Source of the DNA: Endobugula sp047619205
Lineage (GTDB): Bacteria > Pseudomonadota > Gammaproteobacteria > Pseudomonadales > Cellvibrionaceae
Direction: 5' to 3'
DNA length: 64,000 nt
Assembly: GCA_047619205.1 (NCBI GenBank)
Contig: JBLHJR010000005.1
Location: 1-64,000, forward strand
Shown here: positions 32,660-42,074 of the stretch, in pieces
Position numbering within the stretch: position 1 is the first letter of the stretch
Layout: every line of letters starts with the position of its first letter
Program-made: the position numbers and the translations under genes
The notes under the pieces: generated by a model
Told to the model about the DNA's origin: nothing
The model's input: the letters and a program-made list of their open reading frames with translations, nothing else
Databases searched by the model: none

Positions 32660-33124
32660 ATGGGCAAAAAAAAGAAAGAACAACACAAAAAAAGTAATCC
32701 ATCTCACAAGAAGCCACTTAACTGGAAGAAATGGATTAAAAAAGGGGCTATATTTTTCATTTTTACTGTTTTGATCGTAGGCACTATTTTTATTTACATT
32801 GACAATAAAAAAGTCGGCTATGATTTATCAGTGATTGGTAATGGCACCGCTAGCGTCATACAGATACACGACCACAATTGTCGCCTTTGCAGGCAACTAA
32901 AAAGTAACCTAGATAGCGTAAAAAGTGAATTTAAAGAGGACATTCAATTCAAGACTGCTAACATTCTCTCTAATAAGGGCGCTGCCTTTGCAAGAAAATA
33001 TCAAGTACCTCATGTCACCTTATTATTTTTCGACAAAAAAGGTAAGCGAGTGAATATGCTGCAAGGTGTAACTTCTAAAGAAAACATTAAAACCGCACTG
33101 CTGTCACTAGCCAGGAAAAGATAA
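32660..33124 (+). CDS. Membrane-anchored thioredoxin-like protein
   Basis: A 154-residue protein with a Lys-rich cytoplasmic N-terminus, one membrane helix (about residues 28-48) and a periplasmic thioredoxin-like domain with CRLC (C74, C77) after IQIHDHN and a VPHVTLLFF cis-proline loop. ATG at 32660; a GTG at 32651 that overlaps the previous gene is the alternative. The unusual CRLC active site and the coupling to the Tat-exported partner suggest that it recycles that protein or passes electrons to it (inference). Confidence 0.72.
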   Translation: MGKKKKEQHKKSNPSHKKPLNWKKWIKKGAIFFIFTVLIVGTIFIYIDNKKVGYDLSVIGNGTASVIQIHDHNCRLCRQLKSNLDSVKSEFKEDIQFKTANILSNKGAAFARKYQVPHVTLLFFDKKGKRVNMLQGVTSKENIKTALLSLARKR

Positions 33125-33146
33125 CCCTACGAAGATAAAATAAGAT

Positions 33147-33179
33147 TAAAAAAAAGCCATCATTAATGATGGCTTTTTA
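33147..33179. terminator. Bidirectional intrinsic terminator
   Basis: The perfect stem AAAAAGCCATCAT / ATGATGGCTTTTT with a TA loop lies between the convergent thioredoxin-like gene and ilvH. A-run on one side and T-run on the other make it work in both directions. Confidence 0.88.
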
Positions 33180-33207
33180 GTTCTACATCTCTTTTAACAA
33201 AAAAGAC

Positions 33208-33702
33208 TTATAAGCTCAGCACTTTTTCACCACGGCTGATACCTGAAATACCGGTACGCACCACTTCAAGCACTACGGCTTCACCTACGGCACGAATAAA
33301 AGCAGTGAGTTTTGCATTGTCACCCACCAACTGTACGGTATAAATATTCGGCGTCACATCAATTATTTGGCCGCGAAAGATATCCACACTACGTTTGATT
33401 TCTTCCCGCGCGTTACCGATAGCCTTAAGCTTGACCATCATTAATTCGCGCTCAATATACGCACTATTCGACAACTCAATGAGTTTGATCACATCAATAA
33501 TTTTATTTAAATTCTTAGTGATCTGCTCAATTTTCTCATCATTACCAATCGTGGTTAAGGTTAAACGCGATATTGTGTCGTCTTCCGTAGGTGCAACACT
33601 TAGTGATTCAATGTTGTAACCACGTTGGGAAAATAAGCCGACCACGCGTGAAAGTGCACCTGGAGCGTTTTCCATTAATATTGAAATTATGCGCTTATTC
33701 AT
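33208..33702 (-). CDS. ilvH: Acetolactate synthase small (regulatory) subunit
   Basis: A 164-residue regulatory subunit. The N-terminal ACT domain begins MNKRIISILMENAPGALSRV and contains GLFSQRGYNIESLSV, the valine-binding signature. It activates the large subunit and confers feedback inhibition by valine. The ATG overlaps the ilvI stop (TAATG). In many relatives ilvC follows directly; here a terminator and unrelated convergent genes follow. Confidence 0.95.
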   Translation of the reverse strand: MNKRIISILMENAPGALSRVVGLFSQRGYNIESLSVAPTEDDTISRLTLTTIGNDEKIEQITKNLNKIIDVIKLIELSNSAYIERELMMVKLKAIGNAREEIKRSVDIFRGQIIDVTPNIYTVQLVGDNAKLTAFIRAVGEAVVLEVVRTGISGISRGEKVLSL

Positions 33703-35435
33703 TAGCTGCGCTCCGTTTTACTTAACATCATATCGCCCACGGACTCTAGCGGTATTTGCATCGGGTATACGTGCTCATTTTGATCCACATAAATATCCAT
33801 AAACACCAAACGATCTTTCATTGCAAAACATTCTTCTAGCTTTTGCTTTAAGTCTTCACGCTTAGTGACTTTCATACCTACGTGACCATAAGCTTCGGCT
33901 AACTTAACAAAATCGGGTAAGGAATCTTCATATAAAGTTTCGGCATAACGGCCACTATAGTTCATATCCTGCCACTGTCTCACCATGCCTAGTGCTTGGT
34001 TATTAATATTAATAATTTTAATCGGCAATTTGTATTGCGTACAGGTAGACAATTCTTGAATACACATCTGCACACTGCCTTCGCCAGTAATACACACGAC
34101 ACAATCATCACGGAAGGCAAATTGCACGCCCATAGCCGCTGGAATACCAAAACCCATGGTACCCAAACCACCGGAAGTAACCCAACGACGGGCTTTATCA
34201 AATTTATAGTACTGTGCTGCAAACATTTGATGCTGACCAACATCCGTGGTGACAAAAGCATCACCCTTAGTCACTTCATACACAGCTTGCACCACTTCTT
34301 GTGGCTTCATCATATCGCCGGAAGTATCGAAGCGATTTTTTGTGTAAATACCGTGCTTATCACGCCATTGATTGATCTGTAACCACCACGCATTCAGTGC
34401 GTCTTCATCTATCCTATCGGTAGACTGACCCATCACTTTGAGCATATCGGTAAGTACCGACTCTACTGAGCCTACAATAGGAATATGCGCATGAATCGTT
34501 TTTGAAATGGAAGTAGGGTCAATATCAATATGAATAATCGTGGCATTAGGGCAAAATTTATCTAATGAATTAGTCACCCGGTCATCAAAGCGTGCACCTA
34601 CGGCTAAAATCAAATCACTCTTATGCATGGCCGAATTGGCCTCATAGGTACCGTGCATACCCAGCATGCCCACAAATTGTTCATCCGTACTAGGATAAGC
34701 GCCCAACCCCATTAGGGTGCTCGTAATAGGGACTTTCAACTGCTGAACTAGCTGAGTTAATAACTCAGGCCCCTTACCCGCAATGCTACCGCCGCCCGCA
34801 TAAATGATGGGCTGCTTCGCAGCGAGCAATGCCTTGATGGCTTTGCGAATTTGCCCGCCATGGCCTTTAACATTCGGCGTATAAGAACGAATGAACACTT
34901 TTTGGGGAAAATCATAGTCAAACAGCCGATTAGGATCGGTCATATCTTTGGGGATATCAATCACCACGGGGCCGGGACGACCCGATGATGCAAGATAATA
35001 AGCCTTTCTAACAATCGTTGGGATTTCGCTCGGATCTTTGATCATAAAGCTATGTTTAACTATCGGGCGAGAAACCCCCATCATATCGGTTTCTTGGAAC
35101 GCATCTTCACCAATTTTACTACTAGGTACTTGACCCGAAATGACGACCATGGGAATTGAATCCATATACGCCGTCGCAATACCGGTAATGGCATTAGTGG
35201 CACCTGGACCAGAAGTCACTAGCACACTACCGACATTACCCGTAACACGAGCATAACCATCCGCAGCGTGGGTAGCTGCTTGCTCGTGACGGACTAACAC
35301 ATGCTGAACACTGTCTTGACGAAAAATCGCGTCATAAATATGTAGCGCAGCACCACCGGGGTAGCCAAATAAAAATTCAACTCCCTCATCTTTTAAGGCG
35401 CGTAGCAATAAATCGCCGCCTGAAAGCTTTTCCAT
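33702..35435 (-). CDS. ilvI: Acetolactate synthase large (catalytic) subunit
   Basis: A 577-residue thiamine-diphosphate enzyme that condenses pyruvate with pyruvate or 2-oxobutyrate, the first common step of valine and isoleucine synthesis. LFGYPGGAALHIYD near the N-terminus and VRHEQAATHAADGYAR hold the catalytic Glu. GEGSVQMCIQELSTC with NNQALGMVRQWQ is the ThDP/Mg motif. The ATG at 35435 is preferred over an upstream ATG at 35456 because GAGGG sits seven bases before it. It is transcribed with ilvH from a promoter far upstream, leaving a leader of about 345 nt. Confidence 0.95.
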   Translation of the reverse strand: MEKLSGGDLLLRALKDEGVEFLFGYPGGAALHIYDAIFRQDSVQHVLVRHEQAATHAADGYARVTGNVGSVLVTSGPGATNAITGIATAYMDSIPMVVISGQVPSSKIGEDAFQETDMMGVSRPIVKHSFMIKDPSEIPTIVRKAYYLASSGRPGPVVIDIPKDMTDPNRLFDYDFPQKVFIRSYTPNVKGHGGQIRKAIKALLAAKQPIIYAGGGSIAGKGPELLTQLVQQLKVPITSTLMGLGAYPSTDEQFVGMLGMHGTYEANSAMHKSDLILAVGARFDDRVTNSLDKFCPNATIIHIDIDPTSISKTIHAHIPIVGSVESVLTDMLKVMGQSTDRIDEDALNAWWLQINQWRDKHGIYTKNRFDTSGDMMKPQEVVQAVYEVTKGDAFVTTDVGQHQMFAAQYYKFDKARRWVTSGGLGTMGFGIPAAMGVQFAFRDDCVVCITGEGSVQMCIQELSTCTQYKLPIKIININNQALGMVRQWQDMNYSGRYAETLYEDSLPDFVKLAEAYGHVGMKVTKREDLKQKLEECFAMKDRLVFMDIYVDQNEHVYPMQIPLESVGDMMLSKTERS

Positions 35436-35780
35436 TCGAGAACCCTCTTTTACCATTAAATAAAATTATATAGACACTTAACGCCATAAATGAACAACAT
35501 CACGACATAACTGTAGATGAAAACCATCTAACGTTATCGATGTTGCAATCAATGTCGTATGTCAATGTAAAGGCGTTGAACGCCTATTATACAGTCGCTA
35601 GATACTAGCCAGCTATCAGCTAACCTAGCTTGCGGTAGGGCCTCGAAACTAACCGATAAGTCAGTCGTCTAGGAGAGCGATCCACATCAGCGGTAACCGA
35701 TGCAATAGAACTCATAAACCTTCAGCTTGGAATGGTTTACGCCACACGCCGCGCTCACCCGAAGGTAAGCTTGTGTTCGT
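35436..35780 (-). ncRNA. Long structured leader or small RNA upstream of ilvI
   Basis: A strong promoter (35787-35816) starts transcription about 345 bases before ilvI. The RNA begins with a very stable hairpin, GCUUACC-UUCG-GGUGAGC (35753-35770), followed by a TAAACC/GGTTTA stem and several shorter complementary segments. A weak stem GGCG/CGCC followed by TTTA near 35570 could end a short form. I found no leader peptide rich in Ile, Val or Leu codons. It could be a regulatory 5' leader for ilvIH or an independent small RNA; the sequence does not decide. Confidence 0.45.
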
Positions 35781-35786
35781 AAATGA

Positions 35787-35816
35787 ATTATAGCGCTATT
35801 GATCAAATAATGACAA
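35787..35816 (-). promoter_or_regulatory. Strong sigma70 promoter upstream of ilvI
   Basis: Minus strand -35 TTGTCA (35811-35816), 18-bp spacer, perfect -10 TATAAT (35787-35792). It lies between clpB and ilvI and points at ilvI. It is the best promoter in the spacer by match to consensus. Confidence 0.65.
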
Positions 35817-35906
35817 GAAGAATGATAATAGATGAAAAGATTAAACCATCCACAGTAAAAGATTGTTATAACCCACCTTCTCCTTAATAAGCCTAGAAGA
35901 AACTAT

Positions 35907-38570
35907 TTACTGCTCTTGCTTAGAACTAGAAAAAACAATGTTATCAGCCTCACCCATACGCAAGTGAATGATATCTCCAGCTACAAAAGTACCTGCCAAT
36001 ATTTTTTGGGCTAAAGGGTTTTCAATGAGCTGCTGAATAGTGCGCTTTAGAGGTCTAGCTCCGTACACTGGGTCAAAACCCGTTGCCGCTAGCTTATCCA
36101 ATACCGCATCATCTATATCTAACAACAATTCACGCTCAGATAATCTTCCTATGAGAGAAGCTAATTGGATTTCCGCAATGCCGCGGATTTGACTTTGATC
36201 TAGAGGATGGAAGACCACGGCCTCATCAATTCGATTAATAAATTCTGGACGGAAGTGATGTACCACCACATCCATTACTGCTGCCTTCATGGTGTCGTAT
36301 GCAGCCTGTTTAGTTGAGTCTGTAATAGTACTTAAGACGGTATTGCTATCCTCACTATTATCAACATCTTCAGTCTGGCCGTGCGCAAGCTCTTGGATAA
36401 CATCAGAGCCCAAATTAGATGTCATCACAATCACCGTATTACGGAAATCCACCGTGCGCCCCTGGCTATCGGTTAAACGTCCATCTTCCAAGACCTGCAA
36501 TAAGATATTGAACACATCGGGGTGGGCTTTTTCTATTTCGTCTAATAATAATACCGAGTATGGACGGCGGCGTACCGCTTCCGTTAAATACCCGCCTTCT
36601 TCATACCCTACATAGCCGGGGGGCGCACCGATTAAACGTGCTACCGAGTGTTTTTCCATAAACTCTGACATATCTAAGCGCACCATCGAATCAGGGCTGT
36701 CGAATAAGAATTCCGCCAAGGTCTTACATAGTTCAGTTTTACCCACACCGGTTGGTCCCAGAAACAAAAACGAACCATTGGGTCGATTAGGGTCAGACAA
36801 ACCAGCTCGTGATCGACGTACAGCATTGGCTACGGCCACTACTGCTTGCTCTTGGCCAATCACATGACGATGCAACTCTGCTTCCATGCGCAATAATTTA
36901 TCACGCTCACCTTCCAGCATCTTGGTTACTGGAATACCGGTCCATTTAGACACTACGTCGGCAATTTCTTCATCGGTGACTTTATTACGCAGCAATTTCA
37001 TTTCCATCATTTCAGCCTGACTAGCCATGTCTAGCTGCTTAACTAATTCGGGAATAAAACCATATTGTAATTGAGATATACGTTCCAAATCACCGGCTCG
37101 CTTAGCCGCTTCCATATCTAAACGCGCCTGTTCTAAGGTACTTTTAATTTCTTGTGTTCCATGTAGGGCGGCTTTTTCTGCGCTCCAAATTTCCTCTAAG
37201 TCATTGTACTCTGCTTCAATATTCTTGATGGTGACATCCATCTTCTTTAAGCGCTCTCGCGATGCTTCATCTTTATCCTTTTTAACCGCCTCACGCTCAA
37301 TTTTTAATTGAATCAGGCGACGCTCTAAACGATCTAAGGCTTCTGGCTTCGAGTCAATTTCCATACGGATGCGACTCGCTGCCTCATCTATTAAATCAAT
37401 GGCCTTGTCAGGAAGTTGTCGATCAGTGATGTAACGTTGCGATAACTTTGCCGCCGCAATAATAGCAGAATCGGTGATATCAACACCGTGATGGACTTCG
37501 TAGCGTTCTTTTAATCCGCGCAAAATAGCAATGGTGTCGGTTTCGGAAGGCTCATCCACCAAGATTTTTTGAAAGCGGCGCTCTAAAGCAGAATCTTTTT
37601 CAATAAATTGACGATATTCATTTAGTGTCGTCGCTCCAACGCAATGCAAATCACCGCGCGCCAAGGCCGGCTTTAGCATATTGCCCGCATCTAATGCACC
37701 TTCGGCTTTGCCTGCACCCACCATGGTATGCAACTCATCGATAAAAATAATAATGCGGCCTTCTTGCTTGCCCAGTTCATTAATCACTGCTTTTAGACGT
37801 TCTTCAAATTCACCCCGGAATTTTGCACCCGCTAACAGAGAGCCTAGATCTAAGGATAAAACTCGCTTGCCCTTCAGACCGTCAGGAACTTCGCCATTAA
37901 TAATGCGCTGCGCTAAGCCTTCAATAATGGCAGTTTTCCCCACACCAGGCTCACCGATTAATACCGGATTATTTTTAGTACGGCGTTGGAGCACCTGAAT
38001 CGTGCGTCGAATTTCATCGTCGCGACCAATCACAGGATCGAGCTTTCCAGACTCGGCCAAACTGGTTAAATCAACCGTATATTTTTCTAATGCCTGACGA
38101 TTTTCTTCGGCATCTGGGTTATCAACCGTCTCGCCGCCGCGAATAGTGTCAATGGCTTTCTTTAAGCGCTTAAGGACTCCATAGCGAAGTAATAATTTAC
38201 CTAAGTTAGTCGAACCATCTTCCATCGCCACCCACACAATACTTTCACTTGAAATATAAGCATCGCCATTGTCCTGTGATTTTTTATCGGCTAAATTCAG
38301 TAAACGACCCATTTCTGGAGACATCTGCACATCACCAGTAGGATTTTGTATTTTTGGCAGCTCATCTAATTGCTTAGCTAACTCATTGCGCAAGACCGCA
38401 GTATCAAAACCTGCCTGCGCTAACAAAGGACGTACCGTACCGCCCTGCTGGTTTAACAGGGCAGAGAATAAATGTAGTGGGTCTAAACGGCTATGATCAC
38501 GACCTAGAGCCAAAGACTGCGCATCAGAAAGTGCTGTTTGTAATTGATTGGTCAAACGGTCAATTCGCAT
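35907..38570 (-). CDS. clpB: ATP-dependent disaggregase ClpB
   Basis: An 887-residue hexameric chaperone that pulls polypeptides from aggregates together with DnaK. Order: N-domain (MRIDRLTNQLQTALSDAQSL), first AAA+ domain with GEPGVGKT near residue 206, coiled-coil middle domain, second AAA+ domain with GPTGVGKT near 606, and the C-terminal domain. About 25 extra residues, acidic and Ser/Thr rich (EDVDNSEDSNTVLSTIT), are inserted in the second AAA+ domain near residue 730, making it slightly longer than usual. A heat-shock promoter lies upstream. Confidence 0.96.
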   Translation of the reverse strand: MRIDRLTNQLQTALSDAQSLALGRDHSRLDPLHLFSALLNQQGGTVRPLLAQAGFDTAVLRNELAKQLDELPKIQNPTGDVQMSPEMGRLLNLADKKSQDNGDAYISSESIVWVAMEDGSTNLGKLLLRYGVLKRLKKAIDTIRGGETVDNPDAEENRQALEKYTVDLTSLAESGKLDPVIGRDDEIRRTIQVLQRRTKNNPVLIGEPGVGKTAIIEGLAQRIINGEVPDGLKGKRVLSLDLGSLLAGAKFRGEFEERLKAVINELGKQEGRIIIFIDELHTMVGAGKAEGALDAGNMLKPALARGDLHCVGATTLNEYRQFIEKDSALERRFQKILVDEPSETDTIAILRGLKERYEVHHGVDITDSAIIAAAKLSQRYITDRQLPDKAIDLIDEAASRIRMEIDSKPEALDRLERRLIQLKIEREAVKKDKDEASRERLKKMDVTIKNIEAEYNDLEEIWSAEKAALHGTQEIKSTLEQARLDMEAAKRAGDLERISQLQYGFIPELVKQLDMASQAEMMEMKLLRNKVTDEEIADVVSKWTGIPVTKMLEGERDKLLRMEAELHRHVIGQEQAVVAVANAVRRSRAGLSDPNRPNGSFLFLGPTGVGKTELCKTLAEFLFDSPDSMVRLDMSEFMEKHSVARLIGAPPGYVGYEEGGYLTEAVRRRPYSVLLLDEIEKAHPDVFNILLQVLEDGRLTDSQGRTVDFRNTVIVMTSNLGSDVIQELAHGQTEDVDNSEDSNTVLSTITDSTKQAAYDTMKAAVMDVVVHHFRPEFINRIDEAVVFHPLDQSQIRGIAEIQLASLIGRLSERELLLDIDDAVLDKLAATGFDPVYGARPLKRTIQQLIENPLAQKILAGTFVAGDIIHLRMGEADNIVFSSSKQEQ

Positions 38571-38656
38571 ATTAACGATCTCTTAAAAAAATAAACGACA
38601 CGATACAATCCATGCATAAAGATTTGGCTCTCGTGGAGCTTTAACGCCTACTAGTA

Positions 38657-38684
38657 ATATAGGGGAGAAGGTCGGTAAATCAAG
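38657..38684 (-). promoter_or_regulatory. Sigma32 heat-shock promoter of clpB
   Basis: Minus strand -35 CTTGATT (38678-38684), 12-bp spacer, -10 CCCCTATAT (38657-38665). This is close to the sigma32 consensus (CTTGAAA and CCCCATNT) and lies about 90 bases before the clpB start, as expected for a heat-shock gene. Confidence 0.8.
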
Positions 38685-38836
38685 GGAGGAAGCAAAAACG
38701 AAGTAGGCCATTATACTGACTATGTGTGCTCACACATTCAAAGAAGCCTTAATTGAGAAGCCCTTTTAAGAAGCTCTTTTAAAAACCTTTTTATGTGAAA
38801 AAATGCAACAGCTATATTGAAAAACCGTATTGAAAG

Positions 38837-40273
38837 CTATTGTTGTGGGCCGATGAAACGCGTTTTTTCTTGGGTTTTAATGGCCGGGTTATTAACATCG
38901 GTCACAATGAAAGTAATATCGGTACTAATTTCTGTTAACCGATCTTCAGCAATAGATACACGGATAGGCACACTGTATATTTCACCTTCTTCTAATAAAA
39001 CGGGACGATTCTTCACAATAGTAAAAGGCAAACCTGCATCGAGACTAATCGTATAGGTTTGCTCTCCTCGCTGCATATTATTGATCTTCACCCTATATAT
39101 ATTGTGCACATTACCTTGACGCACTTGAAACATTTGTGAGCCACGATCACGCTTTACATCGACACTCACCGGCTGACGATTCGCCACGGTGAAAACAAAC
39201 AAACCCATCACAATAGCCAATACGCCAATATAAGCGAACACCCTAAAGCGCACAAATTGTGTTTTCCCTGTTGCCAACTCATCTTCACTAGTAAAGCGTA
39301 TAAGACCACGGGAATAATCCATCTTATCCATCACCGTGTTACAAGCATCCACACATAACCCACAGTTAATACATTCGTATTGGAGACCATCACGAATATC
39401 AATATCAACGGGGCATACCTGTACACACCAAGAGCAATCAACACAATCACCCAAAGCTGTAGTCGTATAATCGTCTTCAGGTTTTCTAGCACCACGATTT
39501 TCACCGCGTGCAGCATCATAATGTACCGCTAAGGTATCATTATCATACATAACCGACTGGAAGCGCGCATAGGGACACATATATTTACACACTTGCTCGC
39601 GTAAAAACCCTGCGTTCATATAGGTCATGGCAGTAAAAAATAGTGTCCAAAAAATTGCGGTAAAACTATCAAAAACTAAAAATCCAGATTCATCAAAATA
39701 AGGCACAAAACCGGCAAGAAGATCACGAACAGGATAGAAGTAACCAACAAAAGTAAGGCCAGTGATAAAAGAAATAATAAACCATAAGCTAAATTTAGCG
39801 GTTTTACGCGTAGTTTTTTCTAAATCCCATTCACTCTTATCGAGTTTGATGCGCTTGTTACGATCACCTTCACAGACATGCTCGGCCCAGATAAACATCA
39901 ATGTCCATACTGTTTGAGGACAAGTAAACCCACACCATACCCGCCCAAAGAAAGCGGTGACCGTAAAGAGTGCAAAAGCAGAAATAATCAACAACCATGC
40001 TAATAGGATGCCATCTTGTGGACCAAAAGTGACCCATAAGATATGAAATTGACGAGCAGGAAGGTCAAATAATATCGCCGGACGTGCGTCAATTACAAGC
40101 CAAGGTAATAGCAGAAAACCTAGCATTAGCGGTAAGCCGGTATAACGCCGCAAGGATTGATAAAAACCAGAAATTTTACGTAAATAAATTTTATCTTCTG
40201 ATTCATAAAGATTAACGTAACGAATCGTGGATTCATCTGAAGATGAAGGCAGTCTATCGTGGGAGTCGGACAT
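38837..40273 (-). CDS. ccoG: Cytochrome cbb3 oxidase assembly protein CcoG (FixG/RdxA)
   Basis: A 478-residue membrane iron-sulfur protein. About five membrane helices with WCGFTCPQTVW and CKYMCPYARFQS, then two 4Fe-4S ferredoxin motifs, CVDCSWCVQVCP and CINCGLCVDACN, and a C-terminal periplasmic FixG domain. CcoG reduces copper for insertion into cbb3 oxidase. It is downstream of ccoNOQP on the same strand, but a 770-bp gap with mobile elements lies between, so it may need its own promoter. Confidence 0.94.
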   Translation of the reverse strand: MSDSHDRLPSSSDESTIRYVNLYESEDKIYLRKISGFYQSLRRYTGLPLMLGFLLLPWLVIDARPAILFDLPARQFHILWVTFGPQDGILLAWLLIISAFALFTVTAFFGRVWCGFTCPQTVWTLMFIWAEHVCEGDRNKRIKLDKSEWDLEKTTRKTAKFSLWFIISFITGLTFVGYFYPVRDLLAGFVPYFDESGFLVFDSFTAIFWTLFFTAMTYMNAGFLREQVCKYMCPYARFQSVMYDNDTLAVHYDAARGENRGARKPEDDYTTTALGDCVDCSWCVQVCPVDIDIRDGLQYECINCGLCVDACNTVMDKMDYSRGLIRFTSEDELATGKTQFVRFRVFAYIGVLAIVMGLFVFTVANRQPVSVDVKRDRGSQMFQVRQGNVHNIYRVKINNMQRGEQTYTISLDAGLPFTIVKNRPVLLEEGEIYSVPIRVSIAEDRLTEISTDITFIVTDVNNPAIKTQEKTRFIGPQQ

Positions 40274-40296
40274 AAATAATGGACTCTTTTATTAAC

Positions 40297-40468
40297 TAAA
40301 TACCGCAGTGGAATCGTAGCGAGGGTGACTAAGGTGCTGAATATAAAGTAATTTTTTGCTTTTTTCGGCAAACTCGTAGCCACCCTACGGGTGCAGCCTT
40401 AAAAAGTGAAAAACGCTTTAGATTCAGTGCCTTAGACAGCCGCAGTAAATTCAACTGCGGCCTTTAGG
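40297..40468. repeat. Possible decayed family A element (A5)
   Basis: The left end TACCGCAGTGGAATCG and right end TTCAACTGCGGCCTTTAGG resemble the family A ends (CCGCAGTTGGATCACG and CAACTGCGGTTTCTAGG). The interior differs and no clean target duplication is seen. It lies between ccoG and copy A2. Confidence 0.4.
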
Positions 40469-40536
40469 TTAAGGACACCTATAAAAACGCACTTTTTCCG
40501 CGATTGCTGCGTCGGCTCCGTGCTCCCTGCGTTAAA

Positions 40537-40932
40537 CCTAGAAACCGCAGTTGGATCACGAAAGTATGCACAAGTTATTGATGCACCTAGCAAATGTTAC
40601 ATTCGGCTCACTACCAATAAGGTAGCCACGCGAATGTAACATTCACTATGCCTACACCGACGTAGGTAAGGGGCGTGAGCAGAAGCGGAAGCTTTGCACA
40701 CCAATAACTCCCCTAGAGGGGCCTACTTTTGGTACACATCTTTTTCGCGCCCAACTGCGGTTTCTAGGAGCCTGTCGGACTTAACCGTTCGTAGCGAGGG
40801 AAAGCAGGAATTAGTCAGTTTTTGCAGTCGATTAAGGCGAATAGTCGCTCTATTTAACGAAATTGACCGTGAAAAATGGCTGGTTCCTGCTTTTCCGCAG
40901 TAGAACAGTGTTAAGTCCGACAGGCTCCTAGG
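40537..40932. mobile_element. Family A MITE, copy A2, interrupted by a family B element
   Basis: The left end CCTAGAAACCGCAGTTGG starts at 40537 after TTAAA. The right end CCAACTGCGGTTTCTAG is cut at 40767 by a family B element and its final CTAGG resumes at 40928-40932, followed by TTAAA. Removing the family B insert gives a 232-bp element with perfect 18-bp terminal repeats and a 5-bp TTAAA target duplication. It has no coding capacity. Confidence 0.88.
40768..40927. mobile_element. Family B MITE, copy B3 (160 bp), nested in A2
   Basis: Perfect terminal inverted repeats GAGCCTGTCGGACTTAAC / GTTAAGTCCGACAGGCTC, flanked by CTAG on both sides (40764-40767 and 40928-40931). The interior shares CTGCGGAAAA, CGTAGCGAGGG and a GCGAATAGT segment with copies B1 and B2, but the ends differ slightly, so it is a subfamily. 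It was inserted after A2. Confidence 0.85.
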
Positions 40933-41044
40933 TTAAAGGGAGTTGGGGCATGTATGACTTATACACTGCAGTTTTCCGCGCGGCGCCTTTTTGCACTCAC
41001 GAAAAAATTACTGTTTTTAGCGCTGCCCTTAAGTAAACCAACAA

Positions 41045-41959
41045 CTATGGTTGTTTAGATAAGCTGTAAACGTAGGCAGTTAATAGATGAATTTTTTCTT
41101 CACGCAAACGATGTTGTTGTGCTGGCATCTGGCCATTTCGGCCATTACGCAATGTCTGACGAATACCTGCGGCATCGCCTTCATATAACCAAATGTCGTC
41201 CGTAAGATTCGGCGCACCCACCGCATAATTACCTTTTGCATCATTACCATGACAAGCTGCACAATTGGTTTGATAGATTTCAGCGCCCTCTGCAACCAAT
41301 GTTGCATCGTGTTCTTGACCGGAAAGGTTCAATATATATTGAGTCACCACGTTAATTCCTTTTTCGCCTAATATACCCGACCAAGCAGGCATAGCCGCCT
41401 GACGACCATTAATCAATGTGTATTTAATATTTTCAGGGCTACCGCCATACAACCAATCATCGTCGGTTAAATTAGGAAAACCCAAATAACCATAGCCATC
41501 AGAACCGTGACAAACAGCGCAGTTATTCGCGAAAATACGCGATGCCATTTTCATTGCTCGCGGAATTTCTGCAAGCGCTTCTACTGACAGACTAGAATAT
41601 AGGCCATAACTTTGCTGATGCTGCACTGAGGCTTTCTTTTGTTGCTCTTCTAACTGTCGGACACTAGTCCAATGGCCTTCTTCAAAAAAGGGGAAATAGC
41701 CTTTCCAATTACCCAGTCCCGGATAAATAATTAAATATAGCAGCGTAAATATAATACTAAGTATAAACATTTGGAACCACCACTTCGGTAGTGGATTGTC
41801 ATACTCTTCAATACCATCATAAACATGTCCAGTGGTTCTATTCTCTGGATCTTCATCATCTTCTACAGCCACTTTACGATTAGCCAATAACACCCAAAGA
41901 ATAAGCGCTAAATTGGTCATCGTAAGACCAATAATCCAAAAACTCCAAAATGTACTCAT
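41045..41959 (-). CDS. ccoP: Cytochrome cbb3 oxidase subunit III (diheme cytochrome c)
   Basis: A 304-residue membrane-anchored cytochrome with an N-terminal helix pair (FWIIGLTMTNLALILWVLL and a second segment near residue 65). Two c-type heme sites follow, CAVCH near 148 and CAACH near 235, each with a downstream Met ligand. It passes electrons to the CcoO/CcoN core. It is separated from ccoQ by 313 bp that hold a family C element; in most bacteria this junction is only a few bases. Confidence 0.94.
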   Translation of the reverse strand: MSTFWSFWIIGLTMTNLALILWVLLANRKVAVEDDEDPENRTTGHVYDGIEEYDNPLPKWWFQMFILSIIFTLLYLIIYPGLGNWKGYFPFFEEGHWTSVRQLEEQQKKASVQHQQSYGLYSSLSVEALAEIPRAMKMASRIFANNCAVCHGSDGYGYLGFPNLTDDDWLYGGSPENIKYTLINGRQAAMPAWSGILGEKGINVVTQYILNLSGQEHDATLVAEGAEIYQTNCAACHGNDAKGNYAVGAPNLTDDIWLYEGDAAGIRQTLRNGRNGQMPAQQHRLREEKIHLLTAYVYSLSKQP

Positions 41960-42074
41960 AATAAATCCTACCTGCTTAATCTTATCTACTAAACATTACC
42001 TACTGCAAGGCCAACAGATGGGGTTGTTCACGGTGGGTAAAAAAACCTGCGACAAACTCATCATTTCCTATGTA

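Noticed and set aside
35436..35800. 6S RNA, RNase P RNA or tmRNA upstream of ilvI
   Set aside because: The conserved core motifs of these RNAs that I know are absent; kept only as a structured leader.
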